Source: Butyrivibrio proteoclasticus (GTDB lineage Bacteria > Bacillota > Clostridia > Lachnospirales > Lachnospiraceae). Taken from it: 64,000 bases of DNA. The stretch spans positions 124,001 through 188,000 of the forward strand of contig NZ_FOXO01000002.1 of NCBI RefSeq assembly GCF_900115735.1, in the 5' to 3' direction. A model generated the notes under the pieces. That model was not told the origin of the DNA. It saw only the letters and a list, made by a program, of their open reading frames with translations, and did not search any database. Of this stretch, positions 42,969-52,124 are shown one piece after another. Position 1 is the first letter of the stretch; each line of letters begins with the position of its first letter. The position numbers were made by a program, and so were the translations under genes.

Positions 42969-43649
42969 ATGGCAGATTTTGGTTCAGTTGAAGCTATTAT
43001 TGAAAATGGTAAGGTTGTAAATGCAGGCTCAGAGAAAGATAAAGCAAAAAGCACTGCACCTGCTGGTTACGATAAAGATGCATTTATGCAGATACTTGTC
43101 GCTCAAATGAAATATCAGGATCCTATGGAACCAACTTCAAATACAGAGTATATTTCGCAATATGCGACTTTTACACAGGTCGAACAGCTCAGCAATATGG
43201 CAAGTGCCATGTCTATGTCAAGAGCATCTGAAATGGTTGGAAAGACTGTTGTTATAACTCAGACTAATTCAGATACTGGTAAGACCAGTGAAGTGCAGGG
43301 GATGGTTGACTATGTTACTTATTCAGGAAACAAAGCTTATTTGAATATCGATGGAACAAATTATAATGCGGATGATGTTTCCCGTGTGCTGGCTGATGAC
43401 TACGTTAATGCTATTGATACTGTAAAAGATTTCCAGAAGAATATTGATAAACTTCCAAATCTTGAGTTCATAACAGATGAAAAACATGGCAGTACTATTG
43501 ATACTATGTATGAGTACTATATGAATGTATTGGATGACAAGGCAAAGAAGATGATGAGTAATGATTATGTTACATCCTTACTTCAATATGTTAACAAGAT
43601 TGATGAGCTCAGAGGAAATGATAAGAGAACTCTTACGGAAGATACATGA
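42969..43649 (+). CDS. flgD: Hook-assembly scaffold FlgD
   Basis: 226 residues. The N-terminal domain has DKDAFMQILVAQMKYQDPMEPTSNTEYISQYATFTQVEQL, the FlgD hallmark, followed by MVGKTV. FlgD caps the growing hook. AGGAGG precedes the ATG. Confidence 0.94.
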   Translation: MADFGSVEAIIENGKVVNAGSEKDKAKSTAPAGYDKDAFMQILVAQMKYQDPMEPTSNTEYISQYATFTQVEQLSNMASAMSMSRASEMVGKTVVITQTNSDTGKTSEVQGMVDYVTYSGNKAYLNIDGTNYNADDVSRVLADDYVNAIDTVKDFQKNIDKLPNLEFITDEKHGSTIDTMYEYYMNVLDDKAKKMMSNDYVTSLLQYVNKIDELRGNDKRTLTEDT

Positions 43650-43689
43650 TAGTAATAAGAAAAACTTCAAGGAAAGGAGGTTTTCTTAA

Positions 43690-44127
43690 GTGAATATTGA
43701 TGACAGACAATTTTTGTCGATAAATCAGATTAATGATCAGATAAAGACAGGTAACAGTACAGGTTTTTTATCTAACAGCAGGGTAGGTTCTGCTTTTGCT
43801 GCCTCTGATGAAAATTCTTTTGCCAATATTCTAAATAAAATAAAGGAATCAACCGATAATACTATTAGTTCAAATGAACTAAAGTTTTCTAAGCATGCCG
43901 TAAACAGACTTCAAAATAGAAATATCGTTTTGTCTGACGAACAGATGGCAAGGCTTAATATGGGAAAGGTGGAAGCTGGTGAAAAGGGAATTAAAGACTC
44001 TTTGATTCTGGTAGATGAGCTTGCTTTCATTGTAAATATTCCCAACAATACTGTTGTGACAGCAATGGATCAGACAGAAAATAAAAATAACGTTTTTACA
44101 AATATTGACGGAGCGGTGATAGCTTAA
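43690..44127 (+). CDS. TIGR02530-type flagellar operon protein
   Basis: 145 residues starting at GTG with GGAGG 9 bases upstream. The C-terminal half (FSKHAVNRLQNRNIVLSDEQMARL...KDSLILVDELAFIVNIPNNTVVTAMD) is the conserved region of this family, found only between flgD and flgE in Firmicutes and related groups. Its function is not established; an export or hook-assembly factor is likely from position. Confidence 0.8.
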   Translation: MNIDDRQFLSINQINDQIKTGNSTGFLSNSRVGSAFAASDENSFANILNKIKESTDNTISSNELKFSKHAVNRLQNRNIVLSDEQMARLNMGKVEAGEKGIKDSLILVDELAFIVNIPNNTVVTAMDQTENKNNVFTNIDGAVIA

Positions 44128-44168
44128 TGATTGGACCGAAGTGGCTTTTTGTGGCCATCAGGGAATCT

Positions 44169-44196
44169 ATATTTCCGGACTGATTGATGGAAATAT
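44169..44196 (+). other. Hairpin in the gap before flgE
   Basis: ATATTTCC (44169-44176) and GGAAATAT (44189-44196) form a perfect 8-bp stem. The 151-base gap also has a small TGGC/GCCA stem and no clear promoter. It may tune flgE relative to flgD. Confidence 0.45.
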
Positions 44197-44278
44197 CTGA
44201 TTATCACTTATCTGTACAAATTCCAACATCGAAATTCACTAAGAGTGTAAACAGTTTAATAATGGAGGACTTTGTCTT

Positions 44279-45688
44279 ATGATGAGATCACTTTATTCTG
44301 GTGTGGCAGGACTTCGTACACATCAGACCAAAATGGATGTGCTTGGTAACAATATTGCCAATGTTAATACTACATCTTTTAAATCACAGTCGATTTCTTT
44401 TTCAGACCTTATGTATCAGACAACACAGGCAGCTTCCGGTGCCACAGAGACCAAGGGTGGCGTAAATGCAAGACAAATTGGTCTTGGTGCAAAATCTGGA
44501 GCTATTGCTACAGCAATTGAATCTCAGGGTGCAACTCAGACTACAAATAATCCTTTTGATATTATGATTACCGGAAAGGCTTTCTTTGTTGTAAATAATG
44601 GCAATCAAAATCTCTATACAAGAGACGGATCTTTTTATGTAGACGGAGCAGGTAATCTTGCTATGCAAAGCAATGGTTACTATGTAATGGGATGGCAAGC
44701 TAAAGTGGATACTGAAACCGGTGCAAGACAGATAGATAAAAACGGAGGACTCATGAATCTTCCAATCATGACAGCAGATAATCTCACATATGCGCCTGCT
44801 TCTACATCTGCGGCAGTATTTAGCGGTAATATCGATGATTATGATACAAATATAACCTCAGATAATGGTAAAACAATAACACTTGAATTTTATGATAATA
44901 AAGGTTATTTGTACACCGGCAAATTTACTCTGAAAAACGTTGAAGGAAATGCTGATAGCTTTACATTAACACTTACAGATATTCTTGATTCGACCGGAGA
45001 TTCCATTGGTGCTAATCTTATGAATGGAGTAAATTTTGAAACAGCAACCGGTGCAAGAACGAAGACTATAAACTTGAATTTTAATGCTGCTACCGGAGAG
45101 ATTTCTGCTGCCGGCGGATATAATACTTCATTTATTGTTAATCTTATGTTTGATCAAAACGTGGCAGGACTTGAGCCATTTGGTTATCAAAAGGCCGCAA
45201 CTGATCAAACTGCAAATAGAGCCGGACAGCTGGCTTTGGATTTTTCAACAGTAACTAATTATAATACCAATGGATCAGCCACGATCAAAGCCACAAAAGG
45301 TGATAAAAAGTCCAATAATACAGGTCGTATGGTTGGTGAGATGAATGGAATTAATGTTCAGACAGATGGACAGATTTTTGCAACGTATACCAATGGCCAG
45401 ACAAAACTTCTCGGCCAGATTGCATCAGCAGAATTTGCCAATGCATCTGGTTTATCCAAAGAAGGAGATAACTTATATTCATCAACTCTTAACTCAGGTG
45501 ATGCCACAATTCAGGATATAACAACTGATGGCGGGTATATGAACACAGGCGTTTTGGAAATGTCCAATGTAGATCTTTCAAAAGAATTTACTGAAATGAT
45601 AACAACACAGCGTGGATTCCAGGCAAACAGCCGTATCATAACAGTATCTGATACACTTCTGGAAGAACTTACAAACCTTAAGAGGTAA
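44279..45688 (+). CDS. flgE: Flagellar hook protein FlgE
   Basis: 469 residues. N-terminus MRSLYSGVAGLRTHQTKMDVLGNNIANVNTTSFKS-type rod/hook signature; C-terminus LSKEFTEMITTQRGFQANSRIITVSDTLLEEL. The central region is the variable hook domain. Two adjacent ATGs (44279 and 44282) follow GGAGGA. It is the last gene before a hairpin and a 396-base gap. Confidence 0.95.
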   Translation: MMRSLYSGVAGLRTHQTKMDVLGNNIANVNTTSFKSQSISFSDLMYQTTQAASGATETKGGVNARQIGLGAKSGAIATAIESQGATQTTNNPFDIMITGKAFFVVNNGNQNLYTRDGSFYVDGAGNLAMQSNGYYVMGWQAKVDTETGARQIDKNGGLMNLPIMTADNLTYAPASTSAAVFSGNIDDYDTNITSDNGKTITLEFYDNKGYLYTGKFTLKNVEGNADSFTLTLTDILDSTGDSIGANLMNGVNFETATGARTKTINLNFNAATGEISAAGGYNTSFIVNLMFDQNVAGLEPFGYQKAATDQTANRAGQLALDFSTVTNYNTNGSATIKATKGDKKSNNTGRMVGEMNGINVQTDGQIFATYTNGQTKLLGQIASAEFANASGLSKEGDNLYSSTLNSGDATIQDITTDGGYMNTGVLEMSNVDLSKEFTEMITTQRGFQANSRIITVSDTLLEELTNLKR

Positions 45689-45715
45689 TAAGCTTTTTAA
45701 ACCATAGAAAAGACA

Positions 45716-45747
45716 GTAAACCCCATCGCAATGGCGTTGGGGTTTAC
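45716..45747 (+). terminator. Hairpin after flgE
   Basis: GTAAACCCCA (45716-45725) and TGGGGTTTAC (45738-45747) form a perfect 10-bp stem. TATTGTAA follows rather than a T tract, so termination may be partial. Confidence 0.6.
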
Positions 45748-46084
45748 TATTGTAACGATACCTAAATTATGAAATAAAGTTTATAATTTGGTAAAGAGGT
45801 TGTTATTATTATAAACGCTATGCTAGAATTAATTTATTACAACAATATGTTGTGTTTTTCTGAATATTAGTGTTTATCACAACAATATAAACGAAATAAC
45901 GCAATATAATTTCATAATGTACGGAATAAAGTGTAATTAATTTGCAATTATGTACAAAATGTGTTCAAAAAAAAGAATATTGGTACTTTAAAAGTGATAA
46001 AATATATGTAGTTGGTAATTAAATTTCAATATTTGCCAATAATTTTTGAAACAATGAAATTTTTAGATATTGACGGGGGAATAG
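45748..46084 (+). promoter_or_regulatory. Regulatory gap between flgE and flbD
   Basis: No protein gene is visible. It holds a candidate promoter TTGTTA (45800-45805), 18 bases, TAGAAT (45824-45829); the hairpin ACAACA/TGTTGT; and a CodY-box-like GTTTTTCTGAATATT (45854-45868, 12 of 15). It also holds the 14-base motif shared with codY (45888-45901), a TATAAT at 45905-45910, and a possible TTGGTA-17-TATATG pair nearer flbD. It must contain the promoter of the flbD-motAB-fliL... transcript. Confidence 0.5.
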
Positions 46085-46258
46085 ATGTCTAAAAGTATTA
46101 TTGAGCTAACAAAAATGGATACACGAAAATTTCTTTTAAATGTTTTATCTATAGAAACTATTGAGGCGACTCCTGATACTGTAATCATATTACGTAGCGG
46201 ACGAAAACTTATTGTAAGGGAATCGCCTGAAGAAATATATAAGATTATAGAAAACTGA
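46085..46258 (+). CDS. flbD: Flagellar protein FlbD
   Basis: 57 residues, a short gene easily missed. The sequence begins MSKSIIELTKMD and contains ETIEATPDTVIILRSGRKLIVRESPEEI, the FlbD/SwrD family pattern. GGGGG lies 6 bases before the ATG at 46085. In B. subtilis SwrD raises stator power; the position directly before motA fits. Confidence 0.9.
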   Translation: MSKSIIELTKMDTRKFLLNVLSIETIEATPDTVIILRSGRKLIVRESPEEIYKIIEN

Positions 46259-46340
46259 GTTAATAATGTTGCGGTTATAAATATCAATTAAACGGCATAG
46301 AATTGATATTTTGATTATTTTTTATGAAGGGGAAAATAGT

Positions 46341-47144
46341 ATGGATATTGCTTCATTACTTGGTGTTGGTCTTTGTTTTCTTTTCATGATTCTGAGTATT
46401 GTCTTTTCAGCCGGTATCACCGGCGTCGTATACTTCGTTGATGCTCCTTCGGCGATGATCACATTCGGCGGAGCTTTCATGGCGGTTTTGGCGTCGAGAA
46501 GCATGCCAAGCTTTATTAATGGTCTGAAATCTTACACCCTAATTTATAAAATGCCCTCTGATGACACTAAGGGCACAATAAAACAGATCATCGATCTTTC
46601 AAATACAGCTCGTAAAGAAGGACTTCTTGCACTTGAGGAAGCAGCAAGCAATCTGGAAGATGCATTTATGAAAAAAGGCGTTGGTCTTATTGTAGATGGT
46701 ACTGAGCCTGAACTTGTAAAAAGTATTTTAGAAGCTGAAATTGATGCTATGTCAGAGAGACATAAAGAGAATTATTCATTCTTTGCAGATGTTGCAGGCA
46801 TGGGTCCTTCCTGGGGAATGATCGGAACACTTCTTGGTCTGGTTCTTATGCTTCAGAACATGTCAGATCCATCATCAATCGGACCGTCCATGGCCGTTGC
46901 CCTTATTACAACATTCTATGGTTCGGTTCTTGCAAACTGGTTCTGTTATCCTGCTGAGAATAAATTAAAAGCGAGAGATAATGCAGAATATATGGCAAAA
47001 AGCATTGTTATTGAGGGATTATTGTCAATTCAAGCAGGTGAAAATCCCCGTGTTACAGAAGAAAAGCTAAAATCATTCCTGTCACCAAGTGACAGAGCTG
47101 CATATGAAGCTGAGAATGGTTCAGGCGATGGAGGCGGAGAATAA
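46341..47144 (+). CDS. motA: Flagellar stator protein MotA
   Basis: 267 residues from the ATG at 46341, preceded by AAGGGGA; the open frame reaches back to 46311 without a ribosome site. It has four membrane helices, the cytoplasmic loop (RKEGLLALEEAASNLED) and the conserved Pro region (FFADVAGMGPSWGMIGTLLGLVLML). With MotB it forms the ion-driven stator. It overlaps motB by one base. Confidence 0.95.
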   Translation: MDIASLLGVGLCFLFMILSIVFSAGITGVVYFVDAPSAMITFGGAFMAVLASRSMPSFINGLKSYTLIYKMPSDDTKGTIKQIIDLSNTARKEGLLALEEAASNLEDAFMKKGVGLIVDGTEPELVKSILEAEIDAMSERHKENYSFFADVAGMGPSWGMIGTLLGLVLMLQNMSDPSSIGPSMAVALITTFYGSVLANWFCYPAENKLKARDNAEYMAKSIVIEGLLSIQAGENPRVTEEKLKSFLSPSDRAAYEAENGSGDGGGE

Positions 47145-47977
47145 TGGCAAAGAAACCTGAGGAAATAAAGCCTGGTTTGCCGGCGTGGCAGGGTACCTTT
47201 GGTGATCTGATGAATCTGCTTCTTTGTTTCTTCGTTCTGTTGTTTTCAATGGCTACAATGGACGCTGCGAAATTTGAAGAGGTAGCTGCATCTTTTAGTT
47301 CGGCATTTGGTATTTTTAATGGCGGCGAAATGGCGCTGGGGAAGGGAGCACTAATTGGAGATGGTGTTTCTCAGCTCACAGAATTATCAAGTTACATAAC
47401 TTCTATGGGACTGGCCCAAACCGGAGCCGATTCTGAATCTGAGGAGACTGAGGTCGGTGATATGAATCAGGAAGAACTTATGGAAGCAGCCCAGGAAGCA
47501 CAAATGAAAGCTTCAGAAGAACTTGCCAAGAAAATTGAAATGGCTCTTGATGAAGCTGAAATTGAAGACGAAGTTTCTATGAATTATACAAGTCAATATG
47601 TTCAGCTGACAATTCAGGGGTCGATTCTTTTTGATTCAGGCCGGACAGAAATAAAAGAGGATGTTATTCCTGTCTTGGAAAAAGTAGGAGAGATCCTTGA
47701 ATCATACGCTGGAGGAACAATTGATATTGAAGGTCATACGGATAATGTTCCTATGTCTTCCAACGGGAAATATGCCGATAATGATGAACTTTCATCAGGA
47801 AGAGCACTTGCAATATTCAAGTATCTATGTGAGAACACGACGCTTGAACCTTCAAATATTGTTCATACAGGGCGAGGTGAATATGATCCTATAGCCGATA
47901 ATTCTACTGATGAGGGAAGAGCTCGAAACAGAAGAGTTGAGATAAAGATTTACAATCCATTAAGTTCATCTTATTAA
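47144..47977 (+). CDS. motB: Flagellar stator protein MotB
   Basis: 277 residues. One N-terminal helix with the plug-adjacent, ion-carrying Asp in GTFGDLMNLLLCFFVLLF. A linker rich in Glu follows, then the OmpA-like peptidoglycan-binding domain (ILFDSGRTEIKEDV, IEGHTDNVPM, RARNRRVEIKI). It anchors the stator to the cell wall. Confidence 0.95.
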   Translation: MAKKPEEIKPGLPAWQGTFGDLMNLLLCFFVLLFSMATMDAAKFEEVAASFSSAFGIFNGGEMALGKGALIGDGVSQLTELSSYITSMGLAQTGADSESEETEVGDMNQEELMEAAQEAQMKASEELAKKIEMALDEAEIEDEVSMNYTSQYVQLTIQGSILFDSGRTEIKEDVIPVLEKVGEILESYAGGTIDIEGHTDNVPMSSNGKYADNDELSSGRALAIFKYLCENTTLEPSNIVHTGRGEYDPIADNSTDEGRARNRRVEIKIYNPLSSSY

Positions 47978-47994
47978 AAGGGGGTTACCTTTAA

Positions 47995-48531
47995 ATGAAA
48001 AAAAATCTGTTATCGATTATTATTTTGGCGCTTCTTGTGGTAAATCTTGCTATGAATGGATTTATGCTTCTTAGCGTTATGACTACTAATTCTCAGACAG
48101 CAAAGCTGATTTCCGATATAGCTGCGGCACTTGAACTTGAGGCCAGTGGTGGATCAGGCGGTGGTTTCTCCGGATCTAATTCCGGAACAGTTGGCGTAGC
48201 AAATATAGCTACATTTGGATTTACGGGTGATAACTCACTTACAATCAGCCTTAAACCGGGTGCTGATGGAAAAGCACATTATATGGTTGCTGAAGTTGTA
48301 TTTTCAATGAATACGGCATCTGCAGATTTTGCAACTTATGGAAGCTCTGATTCTCTTACCAGTATGAATGATCTTGTAAAGGCTAAAGTTATTGATATCC
48401 TTTCAAATAAAACTATGGAAGAATTACAGAGTGATCTTCAGCCTGCAAAGGATGAGGTACTTGAAGCTATTCAGGAACTGTATGGTTCGAACTTTATCTA
48501 CGATGTAAACATAACCGCGATTTATCAGTAA
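47995..48531 (+). CDS. fliL: Flagellar basal-body protein FliL
   Basis: 178 residues. One N-terminal membrane helix (LLSIIILALLVVNLAMNGFMLL), a Gly/Ser-rich linker, and a FliL-type extracytoplasmic domain. FliL surrounds the stator and raises torque. Sequence conservation is low, and the assignment leans on topology and on position between motB and fliM. Confidence 0.8.
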   Translation: MKKNLLSIIILALLVVNLAMNGFMLLSVMTTNSQTAKLISDIAAALELEASGGSGGGFSGSNSGTVGVANIATFGFTGDNSLTISLKPGADGKAHYMVAEVVFSMNTASADFATYGSSDSLTSMNDLVKAKVIDILSNKTMEELQSDLQPAKDEVLEAIQELYGSNFIYDVNITAIYQ

Positions 48532-48574
48532 ACTTTATGACAAAACTTTCGTTTGCTGAGAAAGGAGATCCATT

Positions 48575-49558
48575 TTGAGTGAAGTAATGTCACAAAGTGA
48601 AATAGATGGTCTGTTGGCAGCGTTAAGTAGTGGCGAACTTGATGTGGATCAGATGCAGGCATCAGACGAAAAGAAAGTCAAGGATTATGACTTTAAACGT
48701 CCTGCCAAATTCTCCAAAGAGCACCTTCGTACATTGGAGATGATCTACGAGCACTATGGAAGACTGTTATCAACAACATTACCATTATATTTACGCAAAA
48801 ATGTTACTGTATCGGTTGCGAATTCAGAAACAGTAACTTATTCGGAATTTAGTAATGCTCTTTCAAATCCTGTAATTCTCGGAGTTATATCGTTTTTGCC
48901 ACTTCAGGGAACTATTATTTTGGAGCTTCAGGCAAATATCGGTTTCTCTTTTATCGACAGGATGCTTGGCGGTTCAGGAGCAACTTTAGATAAACCAAGA
49001 CCATTTACTGACATAGAGATGCCATTAATAGAAAAACTTGTGACTATATGTATGCAGCTTATGGTTGAACCGTGGCAAAGTGTTGTTGCCATCAACCCTG
49101 TAATGGAAAGAATTGAGACAAATCCTCAATTTGCACAGGTTATCTCACCGACAGATATGATAGCCATCGTCACATTGAATATAAAGATTGGCGATACAGA
49201 AGGTCTTATGAATGTCTGTCTTCCATATTTCACTTTAGAGAGTGTTATGGATAAGTTGAATACAAAGTTCTGGTTTTCTACGATGCAAAAGAATAATGAT
49301 GAAGATTACCAGGATACTTTGGAAACCATGGTTAAGCATGTAGATGTTCCGGTAAAAGCAATACTTGGACGCTGTAATGTATCTGTGAGTGATTTTGTTC
49401 ATTTGCAGGCCGGTGACATAATACGACTCGATAACAGAGTAAATAATGATATGCAGATATATGTAGGAAATATTTACAAATTTACGGCATTACCTGGTAC
49501 AGCAAAAGATAAATATGCTGTCAGAATAACATCAGTTATTAGAGAGGAGGAAGAGTAG
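48575..49558 (+). CDS. fliM: Flagellar motor switch protein FliM
   Basis: 327 residues. The N-terminal CheY-P binding peptide MSQSEIDGLLAAL is followed by the CheC-like middle domain (GFSFIDRMLGGSG) and a C-terminal SpoA/FliN-like domain. The start is a TTG with AAAGGAG 7 bases upstream, which may limit expression. Confidence 0.96.
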   Translation: MSEVMSQSEIDGLLAALSSGELDVDQMQASDEKKVKDYDFKRPAKFSKEHLRTLEMIYEHYGRLLSTTLPLYLRKNVTVSVANSETVTYSEFSNALSNPVILGVISFLPLQGTIILELQANIGFSFIDRMLGGSGATLDKPRPFTDIEMPLIEKLVTICMQLMVEPWQSVVAINPVMERIETNPQFAQVISPTDMIAIVTLNIKIGDTEGLMNVCLPYFTLESVMDKLNTKFWFSTMQKNNDEDYQDTLETMVKHVDVPVKAILGRCNVSVSDFVHLQAGDIIRLDNRVNNDMQIYVGNIYKFTALPGTAKDKYAVRITSVIREEEE

Positions 49559-49562
49559 GAGC

Positions 49563-50822
49563 ATGGATGGAATGTTGTCTCAGGACGAAATTAATGCTTT
49601 ACTTTCCGGAATGGATTCATCAGGCGGCCAAGACGCATCAGCGGAAGCTCCTGCCGATTCCGGAGGAGATGCATCAGCAGATGCTGCTGCACAACCTGTT
49701 GGAGGCAGTACAATTGATGAGTCGCTTTTAACCGATTCTGAAAAAGATGCTATTGGTGAAGTAGCTAATATCAGCATGGGATCTTCAGCAACAACGCTGT
49801 ACTCCCTTGTAAACCAAAAGGTTAACATCACTACACCTCAGGTAGAGTTGGCTAATTGGGAAAATGTTATAAATAACTATGAGAGACCATGTGTATTTAT
49901 TCAGATCAAATATACAGTTGGTCTTGATGGTACAAATATTCTTATTCTTAAGGAACACGATGTAATGGTAATCACTGACCTTATGATGGGCGGTGATGGT
50001 ACTAATACAGATGGTGAAGTTGGAGAACTTCAGCTGTCAGCTATTTCTGAAGCAATGAATCAGATGATGGGTGCTGCTGCCACATCTCTTTCTACGATGA
50101 TCAACCAGAAAGTTGATATTAGCCCGCCTCAGGCAACACTTTTGGATATGATCAATGATGACCCTTCTGATATTGCAGATTTCCTGACGGGAACATTTGT
50201 AAAGATTTCTTTTAAGATGCAGGTGGGCGATCTTGTTGACTCAACTCTGATGCAGTTGTACCCTATAGAATTTGCAAAAGCATTGAAGGATACGGTTATT
50301 GCAGGGGATTCAGGTGATGGTGGTCAGGAAGCTGCTGCTCCGGAACCTGCGCCTGCTCCAGCACCCGGAGCTGATGCTGCCGGAATGCCACAGATGGATC
50401 CTTCTATGATGCAGGGACAGCCTATGCCACAGATGGGAATGCCGCAGATGGGAATGCCGCAGATGGGAATGCCGCAAATGGGAATGCCACAAATGGGAAT
50501 GCCGATGATGGCGCCACAAATGATGAATATGAATGTTCAGCCTGCTCAGTTCCAGAATTTTGCAGGTGGAACTACAATCATGGCAGGTGGAGAAAATATT
50601 GGAATCATCAAGGATGTGCCGTTAGAAGTAACTGTAGAGCTTGGACGAACGGCAAAACCTATAGCTGATATTCTTGATTTTGCTCCCGGTACAATCATAG
50701 AACTTGATAAAGTTGCCGGTGAACCTGTAGATGTTCTTGTTAACGGAAAGTTTGTAGCAAAAGGCGAAGTAGTAGTTATTGAAGAAAGTTTCGGTGTTCG
50801 TGTGACCGAAATTGTTCAATAG
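49563..50822 (+). CDS. fliY: Flagellar switch phosphatase FliY
   Basis: 419 residues. An N-terminal CheY-binding peptide (MLSQDEINALLSG) precedes a CheC-like phosphatase domain with both E-x3-N active-site motifs (GEVANISMGSSATTL and SEAMNQMMGAAATSL). A Pro/Ala/Met-rich linker with five MGMPQ-type repeats follows, and then a FliN-like SpoA domain (about 340-419). FliY is a C-ring component that dephosphorylates CheY-P in Bacillota. No cheY follows, unlike B. subtilis. Confidence 0.93.
   Translation: MDGMLSQDEINALLSGMDSSGGQDASAEAPADSGGDASADAAAQPVGGSTIDESLLTDSEKDAIGEVANISMGSSATTLYSLVNQKVNITTPQVELANWENVINNYERPCVFIQIKYTVGLDGTNILILKEHDVMVITDLMMGGDGTNTDGEVGELQLSAISEAMNQMMGAAATSLSTMINQKVDISPPQATLLDMINDDPSDIADFLTGTFVKISFKMQVGDLVDSTLMQLYPIEFAKALKDTVIAGDSGDGGQEAAAPEPAPAPAPGADAAGMPQMDPSMMQGQPMPQMGMPQMGMPQMGMPQMGMPQMGMPMMAPQMMNMNVQPAQFQNFAGGTTIMAGGENIGIIKDVPLEVTVELGRTAKPIADILDFAPGTIIELDKVAGEPVDVLVNGKFVAKGEVVVIEESFGVRVTEIVQ
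50424..50498 (+). repeat. Five 15-base tandem repeats in fliY
   Basis: Five near-identical 15-base units (ATGCCRCARATGGGA) encode the linker repeat MPQMG. The copies differ only at third positions, so copy number could change by slippage and alter linker length. Confidence 0.9.
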
Positions 50823-50830
50823 GATAAAAA

Positions 50831-51172
50831 ATGACGGCAGATTCTTACATTCAGTTCATTTCTGTTCTCTTAATATTTGTTGTCATACTGGCTGTGACAT
50901 ATTATGTTACCAAATTTCTTGCCGGTTATCAGAAAGAAAAAAGTAATCTTGGTAACATAGAAGTTATTGAGACAGGAAGACTCACCACCAACAAGTATAT
51001 ACAAATAGTCAGGCTTGGAGATAAGTACATGGCTGTTGCTGTTGGCAAAGATGAGATAACGGCTCTATGTGAAATTGACAAGGATTCTCTTAAGCTGGCT
51101 GATGATGAAAGTCAGAATGCCAGCTTTAAGGAGATATTTGACAAATTCAAAAGCGAGATAAAGGGTAAATGA
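50831..51172 (+). CDS. fliO: Flagellar export protein FliO (FliZ)
   Basis: 113 residues. One N-terminal membrane helix (FISVLLIFVVILAVTYYVTKF) and a small cytoplasmic domain (IEVIETGRLTTNKYIQIVRLGDKYMAVAVG) typical of FliO. It assists FliP ring assembly. AGGA precedes the ATG, and the stop overlaps the fliP start. Confidence 0.88.
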   Translation: MTADSYIQFISVLLIFVVILAVTYYVTKFLAGYQKEKSNLGNIEVIETGRLTTNKYIQIVRLGDKYMAVAVGKDEITALCEIDKDSLKLADDESQNASFKEIFDKFKSEIKGK

Positions 51173-52113
51173 CAAAAAAACGGGGAGATGGGAATAAAAT
51201 AACTGGCTTTAAAAGCAGCCTAAAAAGAGGGATACTGGCTGCTTTAGTTTCTATTGCTTTAATTTCTTTTATTTCTATTTCTGTCCCTGTAAAGGTATAT
51301 GCTACTTCAGAAGTAGTAGTTGATACAGATCCAACAGATCCGACTACAGACAGGGATACGCACCTTACAGGTTCACAGGAGGAGAGAACAAACATAAATC
51401 CTCCTGGTACATCAGAAGATCCAGACGATCTAAAAAAATTGAATATAGCCAACACTGTTACAGTTACATATGATAACGGTAATGGGTCTGTTAATGGTGC
51501 TTTAAGGATTCTTATAACTCTTACGCTTCTTTCTCTTGCACCGACTCTTCTTGTAATGATGACTTCCTTTACAAGAATCATTGTTGCATTACATTTTACG
51601 CGTACAGCCATAGGAACCCAAACATCACCACCAAACCTGGTGATGATTGGGATTGCTTTGTTTATGACACTTTTTATAATGCAGCCGACACTGACTGAAG
51701 CGTACAATACTGCTGTTGTCCCATTTGAAGAAGGCCAGATTGACCAGACGGAATTTTTTGAGACAGCAATGAAGCCGTTCAGACACTTTATGTACGGTCA
51801 GACATTAAAAAAAGATGTGCTTTTGTTTATGCAGATTGATGGAATTGAATGGGACGGGGAACTTGAAAGTATCCCAAATGTGGTTTTGATCCCAAGCTTT
51901 ATTGTAAGTGAACTTAGAACTGCTTTTATCATAGGATTTATGATATATATTCCATTTATTGTTATAGATATGGTCGTTGCATCGGTGCTTATGAGTATGG
52001 GTATGATGATGCTGCCACCTACTACTATATCGATGCCATTTAAAATTTTACTGTTTGTTTTGGCAGATGGATGGAGTCTTATTATCGGGAATCTGGTCAA
52101 GTCGTTTTATTAA
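51169..52113 (+). CDS. fliP: Flagellar export gate protein FliP
   Basis: 314 residues. A signal-peptide-like N-terminus (about 20-46) and a long Thr/Asp-rich segment come before the four-helix core (MMTSFTRIIVALHFTRTAIGTQTSPPNLVMIGIALFMT; VLIPSFIVSELRTAFIIGF). The roughly 100-residue leader before the core is longer than in many FliP proteins. FliP builds the core of the export pore with FliQ and FliR. Confidence 0.95.
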   Translation: MTKKRGDGNKITGFKSSLKRGILAALVSIALISFISISVPVKVYATSEVVVDTDPTDPTTDRDTHLTGSQEERTNINPPGTSEDPDDLKKLNIANTVTVTYDNGNGSVNGALRILITLTLLSLAPTLLVMMTSFTRIIVALHFTRTAIGTQTSPPNLVMIGIALFMTLFIMQPTLTEAYNTAVVPFEEGQIDQTEFFETAMKPFRHFMYGQTLKKDVLLFMQIDGIEWDGELESIPNVVLIPSFIVSELRTAFIIGFMIYIPFIVIDMVVASVLMSMGMMMLPPTTISMPFKILLFVLADGWSLIIGNLVKSFY

Positions 52114-52124
52114 GGAGGTGCTCT

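Noticed and set aside
51147-51707. 186-residue open frame on the minus strand
   Set aside because: It lies entirely antisense to fliP, has no ribosome site and no recognisable motif.
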